A DNA stretch of 64,000 bases. It comes from Sutterella faecalis (GTDB lineage Bacteria; Pseudomonadota; Gammaproteobacteria; Burkholderiales; Burkholderiaceae_F). The DNA lies in assembly GCF_006337085.1 (NCBI RefSeq), contig NZ_CP040882.1, positions 2,170,001 through 2,234,000 of the forward strand, given 5' to 3'. The position numbers and the translations under genes were made by a program. Positions 53,794 to 62,766 of this stretch are shown one piece after another. Numbering within the stretch: position 1 is the stretch's first letter; each line of letters starts with the position of its first letter. The notes under the pieces were generated by a model. It ran no database searches, was not told where the DNA came from, and worked only from the letters and a program-made list of their open reading frames with translations.

Positions 53794-54731
53794 TGACGGA
53801 AAAGCCGATTGCTCTGCTTCTGCTCGGACCCACGGCATCCGGAAAGTCCGCGTTGTCCTTGAAGCTCGCGGAAAAGTACCCCGTGGAAATCATTTCGATT
53901 GACTCTGCTCTGGTCTACCGGGGGATGGATATCGGGAGCGCTAAGCCAACAGAGGAAGAACTCCGGGCAGCGCCGCACCATCTCATCAATATCCGTGAGA
54001 TCAACGAACCCTACAGCGCCGCAGACTTCGTGACGGACTGCACAAGGCTTGTGCACGAAATCCAGGGAAGAGGACGGATTCCGCTCATTGTGGGCGGAAC
54101 CATGCTTTACGCCAAAGCGCTTCGCGAGGGGATAGACGAAATGCCGACGACGTCGCCTGAGATTCGGGCAGGCGTCGCCGAAGAGGCGGAAAAACTCGGC
54201 TGGCCCGCCATGCACGAAATGCTGAGGATCTGTGATCCGGAGACGGCGGCGCGGCTCGCGCCCAACGACAAGCAGCGGATCGGCCGTGCACTCGAGGTCT
54301 TCCGCATGACGGGTAAGCCCCTCTCGAGCTTTCATCGGCGCGAAGCTCGCCCGGCATTCCCGATGGCGACGGTGGCACTGGTGCCCGAGGACCGCAAGCG
54401 CCTTCATGAGCTGATTGAAAAGCGCTTCGACGCCATGTTGGCCGCAGGTTTTCTCGATGAAGTGAAAGGCTTGATGGCAAGGCCGGATTTCGATCCCGAA
54501 AGCCCGGCCATGCGTGCGGTGGGTTACCGTCAGGCCATCGAATATCTCGGGGGCAGGCGCACGTACGATGAATTCCGGCTTGCCGGCATCGCCGCAACGC
54601 GTCAGCTTGCCAAACGACAGCTGACGTGGCTTCGCTCGATGGAAAACATCACCCGGGTCGATCCCTTTTCAACTCAATCCCTTTCCATATGTGAGCAAAT
54701 AATTAAAATCCTCAAGTCTCAAAAGAGATAA
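53793..54731 (+). CDS. miaA: tRNA dimethylallyltransferase MiaA
   Basis: Adds the dimethylallyl group to A37 of tRNAs reading U-starting codons, which includes the tRNA-Leu(CAA) in this window. The 312-aa product has the P-loop LGPTASGKSALSLKLA (12-19), SIDSALVYRGMDIGSAKP and the segment VGGTMLYAKAL. The start codon overlaps the mutL stop, the usual mutL-miaA coupling. Confidence 0.96.
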   Translation: MTEKPIALLLLGPTASGKSALSLKLAEKYPVEIISIDSALVYRGMDIGSAKPTEEELRAAPHHLINIREINEPYSAADFVTDCTRLVHEIQGRGRIPLIVGGTMLYAKALREGIDEMPTTSPEIRAGVAEEAEKLGWPAMHEMLRICDPETAARLAPNDKQRIGRALEVFRMTGKPLSSFHRREARPAFPMATVALVPEDRKRLHELIEKRFDAMLAAGFLDEVKGLMARPDFDPESPAMRAVGYRQAIEYLGGRRTYDEFRLAGIAATRQLAKRQLTWLRSMENITRVDPFSTQSLSICEQIIKILKSQKR

Positions 54732-54734
54732 AAA

Positions 54735-56553
54735 TCAATTTTTAGCATCTTTGATGCTTTTGGATTTTCCAAGAATGGTCATATCATCTTCTGAACGGCT
54801 GTATGAGTCAGAAGAAATATCGTTCTTGGCGTCATAATATGGATTGTCTTTAATATTAAGAAAGCCGCATAAAAAGTCGAAGAACATATCGTTCGTAAAA
54901 GCTTTTGAGTGATTGTCTTTTAAGGCTGCAATGGTATCCGAGCGTTTTTCTGCATAATTTTGGGAGAAGGATATCCAGAAGGGGATTTCAGCCATATCCC
55001 ATCGGAATCTGTCAGGATCATGTCCTATGTTGGGATCTTCGCCATGGTCGGAAATCATAATTAATGCTTTAAAATCATTTCTGCTAATTAATTTTTCGTG
55101 CAATGTTTTCATGACGAAGTCTTGATAGAGGATTGCATTATCGTAATGGTTGGTTTTATTGTTGTTTCCAAATTTTTGGAATGATGTTGGGTAACGAGAG
55201 TGGTAATTGGTATGACATCCTAATGTATGCAAAATAACGAGTTTCTTTTTGGAAGTATCTGGTATTTTATCTATAAGTTTAATGAGCTCTTCGTCAAAAA
55301 ATTGGCTGCGAATAATTTGACCAATGCTCGTGTTTATCCATTCTGTATGGTTTGCTTGATTTGCTATTATGGTGGTGGGGGTATCCCAGCCTCCGAGTTT
55401 GTTTTGATTGCTAAACCACCATGTTTCATAGCCTGCTGTATTTGCAATTTCTAATATGGAAGGTGCTTTTTCTAATTGCAATGAGGAATATTGATTGGAC
55501 GCTGTTAGCGCTTGGCTAAGTGCAGGAACTGTGGCAATGTAGCTGGAGTATGTATTATTTAAAATAATAAAATTGTTTGAGTTTAATTTACTTTTTAGCC
55601 AAGGTGTGGTACTTTTGTCGTATCCATATGCTGACATGTGGGTTTTAGTTTGTGATTCTCCAATAACTACGACAAACAACCCATCATCTCCTTGTTTTTT
55701 TGTTGACTGTAATTGAGGTTGTATGTTCTTTTCCCGATGCAGAAAGCCTTCTTTGTATGAGTTAAACTCTTGGATGCCAATTACTGCATCTGTTATGGGG
55801 TAGGTAAGATAATTACTGGATGTTTTATATATCCCGAAAGAACTGGCGATTATTATGGCTAGTAATATAAGGTGGTTTGTTTTCGGTGGTTCTTCCTTTC
55901 TTAATAGAAAGAGGGTAATGTTTGCTGTTAGAAATAATAATGCTAATGTAATTAACCCGGAAATGAATTTAATTCCTCGAAAGGACGCATATTCGATGGC
56001 TTCGGCCGGTGTTGTTTGAAATAGGGCAATAAGAGTATTTGCTGTAATGATTGAGTCTGCAAATAACCAATAACAATAAAATGATGCAGGAGGTAGTAAT
56101 GCAATACTCCATGCTAAGCATGTAAAGGCTCGAGCTACTTTTCTGCTGAAGGGAGATGAGAAATAAGAGGAAACGGCAAGAAGTGTGGCTAGTAATATAG
56201 ATATATTAATAGTAAATAAATTGCCTTCGGTTGTAGCTGTGACAACCTCTTTTACTGTTCTGCCATCTGGCTGACCTATATTTTGAATGACTAATATGGG
56301 TAAGGCGATGAATATCCAAAAACCAATGGTACTAATTAGGCTGCGTTTGTGTTGAGTGTATAAGAACAGGGCGAGAGTTATAGTTGTAATTAATAGGTGC
56401 CCTAATTTCCCAAATGAAAAAAAAGCAGAGTCCAGAAGTTATAATGTTTATACTAATTGAGAATAATAAGGATAATGTAAAATATGAAAGGATTGTGGTT
56501 ATTAGGGGGAGGGGGGGGGGTAACCGAGTCTTGCGAAAATTTTGTAGTAACAT
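54735..56553 (-). CDS. EptA/CptA-like phosphoethanolamine transferase, frameshifted (probable phase-variable gene)
   Basis: Sulfatase-fold enzyme that likely adds phosphoethanolamine to LPS or another glycan. The minus frame ending at 54735 has no stop back to 56438. It encodes several membrane helices, then the catalytic part: VVVIGESQTKTHMSAYGY (from 55679), TLGCHTNYHSRYP and the metal site MISDHGEDPNIGHD. That frame has no ATG, GTG or TTG upstream of 55679. A second frame starts at ATG 56553, reads MLLQNFRKTRLPPPLPL and a helix, then stops at 56332. The two frames join if the T8 tract (56417-56424 as A8 on the plus strand) loses one base, giving 605 aa. A C10 tract lies at codons 12-15. 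Strongly AT-rich. As sequenced it is OFF. Confidence 0.78.
56417..56424 (-). repeat. T8 homopolymer at the frame junction
   Basis: Eight T on the coding strand. With seven T the upstream frame (ending SGLCFF) continues directly into SFGKLGHLLITTI of the long frame. With eight it runs to a stop at 56332. Confidence 0.8.
56511..56520 (-). repeat. C10 homopolymer in the N-terminal coding region
   Basis: Ten C on the coding strand (G10 on the plus strand), followed by T and five more C. It encodes LPPPLP near codon 12-16. Mononucleotide C/G tracts of this length are typical slippage sites in bacterial contingency genes. Confidence 0.85.
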
Positions 56554-56582
56554 ATTAATTGATGAGATTTTTTATGACATTA

Positions 56583-56607
56583 AAAAGCCTCCTTAAAGGA
56601 GGCTTTT
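56583..56607 (-). terminator. Terminator of purM
   Basis: AAAAGCCTCC and GGAGGCTTTT form a compact stem 27 bases after the purM stop, with T-runs on both strands. It insulates the transferase gene from purM. Confidence 0.85.
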
Positions 56608-56633
56608 GTAATGAAGATTTAAGCAACGACGAT

Positions 56634-57662
56634 TTACTTCACGATGCAGGGGGCTTCGCCCTCAGGCAGCGTCTCGATCGTGCCGATGCGGAAGACCTTT
56701 TCGCCTTCCGCTTCAAAGGCCTTCATCGCGCGGTCGGCATCCTCGGCCGAAACAATGACGACCATGCCGATGCCGTTATTGAAGACGCGGTACATCTCGT
56801 GACGGTCGATGTTGCCCTGTTCCTCGAGCCACTCAAAGATGGCCGGACGCGTCCAGGACTTGCCGTCGATGCGGCACTGGGTGCCTTCGGGCAGAACGCG
56901 GGGCACGTTTTCGATGAGGCCGCCGCCCGTGATGTGGGCCATCCCCTTGATTTTCACCTGCTTCATGACATTGAGGACCTGCTTCACGTAGATGCGGGTC
57001 GGAGCCATGGCGCGGTCGGCGAGCGTCGCGCCGTCAAAGGGCATATCCCAGTCGGCCTTGGCGACTTCAACCACCTTGCGAAGGAGCGAGAAGCCGTTCG
57101 AGTGCGGGCCGCTTGAGGCGAGGCCGAGCACAACATCGCCCGGACGGATCGTCGTGCCGTCAATGATTTCGTCCTTTTCGACAACGCCGACGGCGAAGCC
57201 GGCAAGGTCGTATTCGCCTTCCGGGTACATGCCGGGCATTTCAGCCGTTTCGCCGCCGATCAAAGCGCAGCCGGCGAGTTCGCATCCCTTGGCGACACCC
57301 TTGACGACGCGCTCGGCGATATCAACATCGAGCTTGCCGCAGGCGTAGTAGTCGAGGAAGAAGAGGCTCTTGGCACCCTGAACGAGAATGTCGTTCACGC
57401 TCATCGCCACGAGGTCCTGGCCGACCGTGTCGTGACGGCCGAGCTGGAAGGCGAGCATCAGCTTGGTGCCCACGCCGTCCGTGCCGGTAACGAGCACGGG
57501 GTTGCGGTATTCGCGGCTCACCTCAAAGAGAGCGCCGAAGCCGCCGATGGAGCCGAGCACGCCGGGAATCAGGGTGCGCTTGGCTGCGGGCTTGATGCGT
57601 TCGACAAGTTCATCGCCGTTGTCAATGGAAACGCCGGCGGCGGCATAGGAAAGCTGGCTCAT
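56634..57662 (-). CDS. purM: Phosphoribosylformylglycinamidine cyclo-ligase
   Basis: AIR synthetase, the fifth step of purine synthesis. The 342-aa product shows SYAAAGVSIDNGDELVERIK, VTGTDGVGTKLMLAF, IGGETAEMPGMYPEGEYDLA and HITGGGLIENVPRVLPEG. It is divergent from hda as in many Burkholderiales. The 301 bases at 57663-57963 between them hold no gene that I can support and must contain both promoters. Confidence 0.97.
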   Translation of the reverse strand: MSQLSYAAAGVSIDNGDELVERIKPAAKRTLIPGVLGSIGGFGALFEVSREYRNPVLVTGTDGVGTKLMLAFQLGRHDTVGQDLVAMSVNDILVQGAKSLFFLDYYACGKLDVDIAERVVKGVAKGCELAGCALIGGETAEMPGMYPEGEYDLAGFAVGVVEKDEIIDGTTIRPGDVVLGLASSGPHSNGFSLLRKVVEVAKADWDMPFDGATLADRAMAPTRIYVKQVLNVMKQVKIKGMAHITGGGLIENVPRVLPEGTQCRIDGKSWTRPAIFEWLEEQGNIDRHEMYRVFNNGIGMVVIVSAEDADRAMKAFEAEGEKVFRIGTIETLPEGEAPCIVK

Positions 57663-57963
57663 GGAATCACTCAGTCAAGAGAGAATGAAGTACTTCTTCT
57701 GCGGCGAAATGATCCGTTCGTGCGGACTCTTCTTCACAGAGAAGGCCATCAGGGAAAAAAGAGTTGCGAAAGTATAAGTCAGGCGCCTTCGGAAGGCAGG
57801 GAAAATAGGGCGTTTGGAAGCGTATCGGATGAGCTGCGGAATGCCGTGAGGAACGGTCAAAAGAAGTACACTCTCGAGGCGTTGGAATTGCCGCTTCGAG
57901 GGGTTCCCTGAAGGGCCGGTTCTGCATCCCGTTTCTTTTTTCTTTCGTTCTCTCTTCCTCTCT

Positions 57964-58662
57964 GTGGAATCTTCAAGCCTGCCGCCGGATCAATATCTTC
58001 TTGACCTTCCTGAACTTCAGGGAAGGGATCGGCCGACTTTCGCAAATTTCATACCCGGCGAGAATACTGAAGTGCTCGCCGTGCTCTGCGGCATGGCTGC
58101 CGGGAGAGGCCCTAAATTTCTCTATATCTACGGTCCCCGGGGAGCCGGACTCACGCATCTTCTGGAGGCTTTTCTGCCGGGCTCTACGGAGTCGGATTTC
58201 CGCGTGCCGCTTTATCAGCCGGGCGTTGCGAAGTATGCGGTCGATGACATTGAAACGCTCGACGAAGGGTATTCCCGGGAGCTTCTGCAGCTGCAGAATG
58301 CGGTGTACGGAGATCCGGATGCGAGACTCGTCTGCGCCGGGCGCTTCCCGCCCAAGGAACTCCCGTTGCCTGAGGGCGTGAAGAACCGCCTTCTCGGAGG
58401 TCCCTGCTACTTTGTCGCACCGTTGAACGAAGAGGACCGCTTCAGGGAGCTCTCCCGTCAGGCCGCGTTGCGCGGCATCCTGCTTACGCCCGACATGACG
58501 CAGTGGATGTCGCGTCACCTGCCGCGCGACATGCGTTCGCTCACGCGCATTATGGATGTGGCCAATCAGATTGCGCTGCACTCCAAGCGCCGGGTGACGC
58601 TCCAGATCATCCGCGAGGCCGTGAAGGTGTCCGGCGTTGAAGAAAAAGATCCTGAACTCTGA
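57964..58662 (+). CDS. hda: DnaA-related regulatory inactivator Hda
   Basis: DnaA-like AAA protein that, with the sliding clamp, promotes hydrolysis of DnaA-ATP and so limits initiation. The 232-aa product has the N-terminal QYLLDLPELQGRDRPTFANF region, a degenerate Walker A (YGPRGAGLTHLLEA), and the DnaA domain III end LPRDMRSLTRIMDVANQIAL. Start is GTG 57964, weakly supported. The order purM / hda-HAD-pcnB-folK is conserved in betaproteobacteria. Confidence 0.9.
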   Translation: MESSSLPPDQYLLDLPELQGRDRPTFANFIPGENTEVLAVLCGMAAGRGPKFLYIYGPRGAGLTHLLEAFLPGSTESDFRVPLYQPGVAKYAVDDIETLDEGYSRELLQLQNAVYGDPDARLVCAGRFPPKELPLPEGVKNRLLGGPCYFVAPLNEEDRFRELSRQAALRGILLTPDMTQWMSRHLPRDMRSLTRIMDVANQIALHSKRRVTLQIIREAVKVSGVEEKDPEL

Positions 58663-58675
58663 CTAATCCCATTCA

Positions 58676-59374
58676 ATGAAGCTTGCTGTATTTGACCTTG
58701 ACCATACGCTCCTGCCGATCGACTCCGGAGATGCCTGGTCTCACTGGCTTGTAGAGAAGGCCGGCCTTGATCGTGAGATCCTTGATGAGCGGATTGAAGG
58801 CTATGCCGAGAGCTATCGCCAGGGCAACTTTGTTCCGCTTGACTTCATTCACTTTCAGTTTTCGCTCCTTGCGGCAGAGAAGAGAAGCGATCTTGATGCC
58901 TGGAGAGCGGAATTCATCGACCGGATTATTCGTCCGGCGATTCGCCCGGAAGCGCTTGCGCTTCTCATGGAGCGCCGCCGTGCGGGCTACGAACTGCTTC
59001 TGGCGACAGGCACGCACCGCTTTGTGACGGAACCGATTGCGGAGCTTTTCGGCATCCGGTGGCTTGCGGCGGCGACGCCCGAGGAGCGCCCTGACGGGTC
59101 TTTTACCGGAGAGATCGTGGGTTCGGACTCCTATGGCGAGGGGAAGCTCCTTCTTGTTCGGGAGTGGATCGAAAAGCTCGAGCTCCAATATGGAAAAACC
59201 ACGTCTTTCGAAGCCTGGTCCGACTCCATTAACGATCTTCCGCTTTTAGAATTTGCGGCGGGCTTTGAACCCGCCGGAAGAGCCGTTGCCGCCAATGCTG
59301 ACCCTAAGCTTCGCGAAGCTGCGCGCAGGCATGGCTGGGAGCAGGTAGAGCTCTTTGACAAGAAGAAGGAATAA
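58676..59374 (+). CDS. HAD-superfamily IB hydrolase (SerB/CicA-like)
   Basis: Predicted phosphatase of 232 aa. HAD motif I is MKLAVFDLDHTLLP with the nucleophile Asp in DLDHT. Motif II lies in LLLATGTHRFVTEP, the motif III Lys in GEGKLLLVREW, and motif IV in WSDSINDLPLLEFA. The IB cap matches phosphoserine-phosphatase-like members. The substrate is unknown; the position between hda and pcnB is typical. Confidence 0.88.
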   Translation: MKLAVFDLDHTLLPIDSGDAWSHWLVEKAGLDREILDERIEGYAESYRQGNFVPLDFIHFQFSLLAAEKRSDLDAWRAEFIDRIIRPAIRPEALALLMERRRAGYELLLATGTHRFVTEPIAELFGIRWLAAATPEERPDGSFTGEIVGSDSYGEGKLLLVREWIEKLELQYGKTTSFEAWSDSINDLPLLEFAAGFEPAGRAVAANADPKLREAARRHGWEQVELFDKKKE

Positions 59375-59381
59375 AACCTCA

Positions 59382-60806
59382 ATGTTTGACGCTATCGTAA
59401 GCCGCGTGAAGTCTTTTTTAGGCGCGGAAGAATCCCGGGAAACGCTGGTGCGCGAGCCGCGCATCATCCCGAAATCCGAGCACGGCATTGATCCGGAGCT
59501 TGTGTCCTGGCAGGCGAAGCGCTGCTGCGAAGCTCTGCAGCGCCGGGGCTATCGTGCGTACATTGTGGGCGGCGCCGTGCGCGATCTGCTCCTCGGCGTG
59601 ACGCCCAAGGATTTTGACGTGGCGACCGACGCGACGCCGGAGGAAGTGAAGAGAAGCCAGCGCCGCGCCATCATCATCGGACGGCGCTTCCGTCTCGTGC
59701 ATGTGATCTTCGGACAGGAAATCATTGAGTGCTCGACCTTCCGGGCGCTTGAAGGTGCGGGCGTCAGAAAGGACGGCAGCGGCCGCGTGATTTCCGACAA
59801 CGTCTTCGGCGAAATGTGGGAGGACGCGGCTCGCCGCGACTTCACCATCAATGCCATGTATTACGACCCGGCGACTGAAGAGGTCTACGACTATCACCAT
59901 GGCTTTGAGGACATCGCCAGGCACCGCCTCAGAATGATCGGCGAGCCCGCGGAACGCTATCGCGAGGATCCGGTCCGGATGCTCCGAGCCGTGCGCATTT
60001 CCGCAAAGCTCGGGTTTCAGATTGAACCCGCAACGGAAAAGCCGATTTCCCGCATGGCGAAGCTCCTTAAAAACGTGCCGACGGCGCGCCTGGTCGATGA
60101 GGTGCTGAAGCTCCTTACCTGCGGTCATGCTGTGGAATGCGTGAAGCGCCTTCGTGATGACGGGCTCTCGGCCGCGCTTCTCCCGGTCCTCGACCACCTG
60201 CTCTCGTCGCCCGAAGGCGAGGAATTCCTGATGCTTGCCCTGAGGCGCACGGATGAGCGGCTGGCGATCGGCAAAAAGATTTCTCCCTTCTTCCTTTTCG
60301 GCACGCTCCTCTGGCCGCAGGTGAAGCGCCGCTGGCAGTACAACGAGGAAACAAGAGGGCTTTCGCGCATTGCCGCGCTCCATGAGGCTGCGGTTGAAGT
60401 GCTTGAGACCGAATGCCACACCATTTCGATTCAAAGGCGCTTCCAGGCAGACATGCATGACCTCTGGCTCATGCAGGGGCGGCTTGAGCGCCGTACCGGA
60501 AAGACGCCCTATTCGGTGGTGCAGCATCCGCGCTACCGGGCGGGCTACGACTTTCTGCTTCTGCGCAGTCAGGTGGGAGAGGTGCCGGAATCTCTCCCGG
60601 AATGGTGGGATGCATTTGCAAATGCCGACGACGATACGCGCATCGCCATGATTCGCGAAGCGCAGGCAGAAGCGAGGCAGACGGCTGATCAGGCTCGAAG
60701 GGGCAGGGTTGCAGAGGGTTCAGACGCTTCTCAGCCCTCCGGAGAGCGTCGCCGCCGCTCTCGTCGCCGTCCGCGCCGCCGCACTTCGAGGGAAGGACAG
60801 GAATAA
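59382..60806 (+). CDS. pcnB: Poly(A) polymerase I
   Basis: Adds 3' poly(A) tails that mark RNA for decay. The 474-aa product has the nucleotidyltransferase head YIVGGAVRDLLLGVTPKDFD, the neck RRDFTINAMYYDP and the poly(A)-polymerase RNA-binding region (EDPVRMLRAVRISAKLGF). The C-terminal tail is very Arg/Ser-rich. ATG 59382 is preferred over a TTG at 59355 that lies inside the HAD gene. It overlaps folK by one base (TAATG). Confidence 0.93.
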   Translation: MFDAIVSRVKSFLGAEESRETLVREPRIIPKSEHGIDPELVSWQAKRCCEALQRRGYRAYIVGGAVRDLLLGVTPKDFDVATDATPEEVKRSQRRAIIIGRRFRLVHVIFGQEIIECSTFRALEGAGVRKDGSGRVISDNVFGEMWEDAARRDFTINAMYYDPATEEVYDYHHGFEDIARHRLRMIGEPAERYREDPVRMLRAVRISAKLGFQIEPATEKPISRMAKLLKNVPTARLVDEVLKLLTCGHAVECVKRLRDDGLSAALLPVLDHLLSSPEGEEFLMLALRRTDERLAIGKKISPFFLFGTLLWPQVKRRWQYNEETRGLSRIAALHEAAVEVLETECHTISIQRRFQADMHDLWLMQGRLERRTGKTPYSVVQHPRYRAGYDFLLLRSQVGEVPESLPEWWDAFANADDDTRIAMIREAQAEARQTADQARRGRVAEGSDASQPSGERRRRSRRRPRRRTSREGQE

Positions 60807-61303
60807 TGGCGGGAGTCTGGCTGAGCCTCGGCGCAAATCTCGGAGATCCGAGAGCTGCGCTCGAAGCGGCAATAGAGGAAATCAAGGCGATCCCCGGCGT
60901 TCGTGCGTTTCGCCGGAGCAGCTTCTACCGAACGTCTCCGGTGGACTCCTCGGGGCCTGAATATGTGAATGCGGCGGCGGCGCTCGAATGGAATGGTGAG
61001 GCTCTCAGCCTCCTTCATCTCTTGCAGAAAATTGAGCTCGCGCATGGGCGCGTCCGTCCTGCGGGCGTGCACAATGCGCCGAGGACGCTCGACATCGACA
61101 TTCTGTCGATTGAAAACGTCAGAAGCGGGACGCCGGAGCTTCTTCTCCCGCATCCCCGCATGAATGAGAGGCTCTTTGTGCTGGTGCCTTTGGCAGAACT
61201 TGAGCCCGATTGGACTGCGCCCGATGGTACAGGCATTCAAAAACTCATCGATCGCGTAAAAAAGATCGATCCGGAACAGCAGATAACAAAGCTTTCCGAC
61301 TGA
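60806..61303 (+). CDS. folK: HPPK, folate biosynthesis
   Basis: 6-hydroxymethyl-7,8-dihydropterin pyrophosphokinase. The 165-aa product has WLSLGANLGDPRAALEAAI, FYRTSPVDSSGPEYVNAA and the signature RTLDIDILSIENV with LPHPRMNERLFVLVPLAE. ATG overlaps the pcnB stop. No folP or panB follows; a tRNA gene comes next. Confidence 0.95.
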   Translation: MAGVWLSLGANLGDPRAALEAAIEEIKAIPGVRAFRRSSFYRTSPVDSSGPEYVNAAAALEWNGEALSLLHLLQKIELAHGRVRPAGVHNAPRTLDIDILSIENVRSGTPELLLPHPRMNERLFVLVPLAELEPDWTAPDGTGIQKLIDRVKKIDPEQQITKLSD

Positions 61304-61326
61304 AGATGTGGCATACTCTGCCGGCT

Positions 61327-61410
61327 CCCCGGATGGCGGAATGGTAGACGCAGCGGATTCAAAATCCGCCGGGTAAAACCGTGAGAGTTCGAGTCTCTCT
61401 CTGGGGACCA
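61327..61410 (+). tRNA. tRNA-Leu (anticodon CAA)
   Basis: 84 nt including the encoded CCA end. Acceptor CCCCGGA pairs with TCTGGGG. The anticodon stem GCGGA/TCCGC encloses TTCAAAA, with the anticodon CAA at 61360-61362. The T arm is GAGAG TTCGAGT CTCTC. A long variable arm (CGGGTAAAACCG) marks it as a class II tRNA. It reads the UUG codon. Confidence 0.95.
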
Positions 61411-61420
61411 GTTTTTTTGA

Positions 61421-61454
61421 AATCCTGCATTGTGCTTGCAATGCAGGATTTTTT
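61421..61454 (+). terminator. Terminator of tRNA-Leu
   Basis: AATCCTGCATTG and CAATGCAGGATT form a perfect 12-bp stem around six bases, ending in six T. It lies just 15 bases before the rmlC start. Confidence 0.9.
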
Positions 61455-61468
61455 ACGGCCGTTCAATT

Positions 61469-62035
61469 GTGAAGTCTTGGAAAATCACGCCATTAGGTTC
61501 TGGCGGACTGCTTCTGATAGAACCTCCCGTCTATCAGGATGAGAGAGGCGAGTTCTTTGAATCCTGGAATGAACGGACATTTGCCGGACTCGGCATTCCG
61601 GTCAGGTTCGTTCAGGACAATCAGAGCCTGAGTCTTCGCCGGGGGACGCTTCGCGGCATTCATTTTCAGACGGGGGGATTCGCCCAGGCTAAGCTCATCC
61701 GATGCACGAGCGGCGCGATTCAGGATGCGGCGGTGGACCTGAGAAAGGAAAGTCCCGATTATCTGCGCGTCTTCACCGTCGATCTTTCCGCTGACGACGT
61801 CCGCATGCTCTTCATTCCGCGCGGGTTTGGGCATGGGTTTCTTACGCTTGCGGACCACACGATCGTTCAGTACAAGGCGGACGCATTCTATGAACCGGGT
61901 TCGGAAGGGAGCATCCGATGGGATGATCCCGTTCTCGGCATCGACTGGAAATTGCCCGAAGGCATGACGCCCATACTTTCTCAAAAGGATGCCGCAGCGC
62001 CCTATCTTCGCAGCATCAGCAAAAATCCCGCTTAA
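61469..62035 (+). CDS. rfbC: dTDP-4-dehydrorhamnose 3,5-epimerase-like protein
   Basis: Cupin-fold sugar epimerase of the dTDP-L-rhamnose pathway for surface polysaccharide. The 188-aa product has FVQDNQSLSLRRGTLRGIHF, with the family His, then KLIRCTSGAIQDAAVDLRKE and FIPRGFGHGFLTLADHTIVQ. The usual partners rmlA, rmlB and rmlD are absent here, so it is an orphan copy. The GTG start at 61469 has no good ribosome site and lies just after the tRNA terminator. The epimerase specificity is inferred from the family. Confidence 0.85.
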   Translation: MKSWKITPLGSGGLLLIEPPVYQDERGEFFESWNERTFAGLGIPVRFVQDNQSLSLRRGTLRGIHFQTGGFAQAKLIRCTSGAIQDAAVDLRKESPDYLRVFTVDLSADDVRMLFIPRGFGHGFLTLADHTIVQYKADAFYEPGSEGSIRWDDPVLGIDWKLPEGMTPILSQKDAAAPYLRSISKNPA

Positions 62036-62065
62036 AGCTTTTGCTGCAGGCTCCAAGCGGGATTT
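62023..62065. terminator. Shared hairpin terminator of rmlC and the esterase
   Basis: AAATCCCGCTT (62023-62033) pairs with AAGCGGGATTT (62055-62065). On the minus strand it is followed by five T; on the plus strand the T-run is short. The rmlC stop lies inside the left arm. Confidence 0.75.
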
Positions 62066-62094
62066 CGAGGCGTCAGAAGTGGGAGACGTGCTGA

Positions 62095-62766
62095 TTAATT
62101 CGCAGCCCGCTCGACAATGTTCCTGAGGAACGCGGCAAGATCGTGCATTTCTTCCTGACAGAGCTCATGATCCATCGGGTAGGTGCGGGCAATCATTGCC
62201 GGATCGACCTGAGAAATCACTTCCGCGCTGCGGGCCGCCATGACGGGAGGCACGACCGAGTCGAATTCGCCGTGCGCCATGAAGATCGGCGTACGCCGGC
62301 CGCCGGGAGTTGCTTCCGAGAAAAGGTGACCGGCAAGAGGGAGGTACCCCGAAAGCGCGGCAACGCCGCCGATGGGACGCTCCATCCGGAGTCCGGCGAA
62401 GAGCGAAATCGCTGCGCCCTGCGAGAAGCCGCCGAGCACAATGCGGTTCCTGGGGATCCCCTGAGCTTCAATTTCATCAATCAGCTGAGAGACGCGCTTC
62501 GCGCTCTCGCGGATGCCCCGGGCATCCTCATTCTCATCAATGCTGCGCCCCGGAACGTCATACCAGGCGCGAAGCGGATAACCCGGATGCATGGACATTT
62601 CACGCATCGGCGCATTAGGGAGAATGAAGCGGCAAACGGGACCGTCGAAACCCAGAATTTCATCCGGGAACGGCGCAAAGTCCGTGTTGTCCACGCCCAT
62701 GCCGTGGAGCCGCAAGCTCCGCGTCGCCGCCCGTGCGCGGACGCACGACAAGGAGATCCCGCGCAT
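62095..62766 (-). CDS. Carboxylesterase/phospholipase-family hydrolase, probable displaced C-terminal half of a Mog fusion
   Basis: Alpha/beta-hydrolase (Abhydrolase_2 type). It has the oxyanion motif LRLHGMGVDNTDFAPFPDE, nucleophile elbow VLGGFSQGAAISLFAG, HGEFDSVVPP and the His in YPMDHELCQEEM. The only ATG before the oxyanion motif (62766) lacks a ribosome site and lies 107 bases inside the mog frame. The first beta strand expected for this family (ARDLLVVRPRTGGDAEL) is instead encoded in the mog frame. So this is best read as the second half of a longer gene separated by a one-base frameshift. If translated alone it would miss part of its fold. Confidence 0.75.
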   Translation of the reverse strand: MRGISLSCVRARAATRSLRLHGMGVDNTDFAPFPDEILGFDGPVCRFILPNAPMREMSMHPGYPLRAWYDVPGRSIDENEDARGIRESAKRVSQLIDEIEAQGIPRNRIVLGGFSQGAAISLFAGLRMERPIGGVAALSGYLPLAGHLFSEATPGGRRTPIFMAHGEFDSVVPPVMAARSAEVISQVDPAMIARTYPMDHELCQEEMHDLAAFLRNIVERAAN

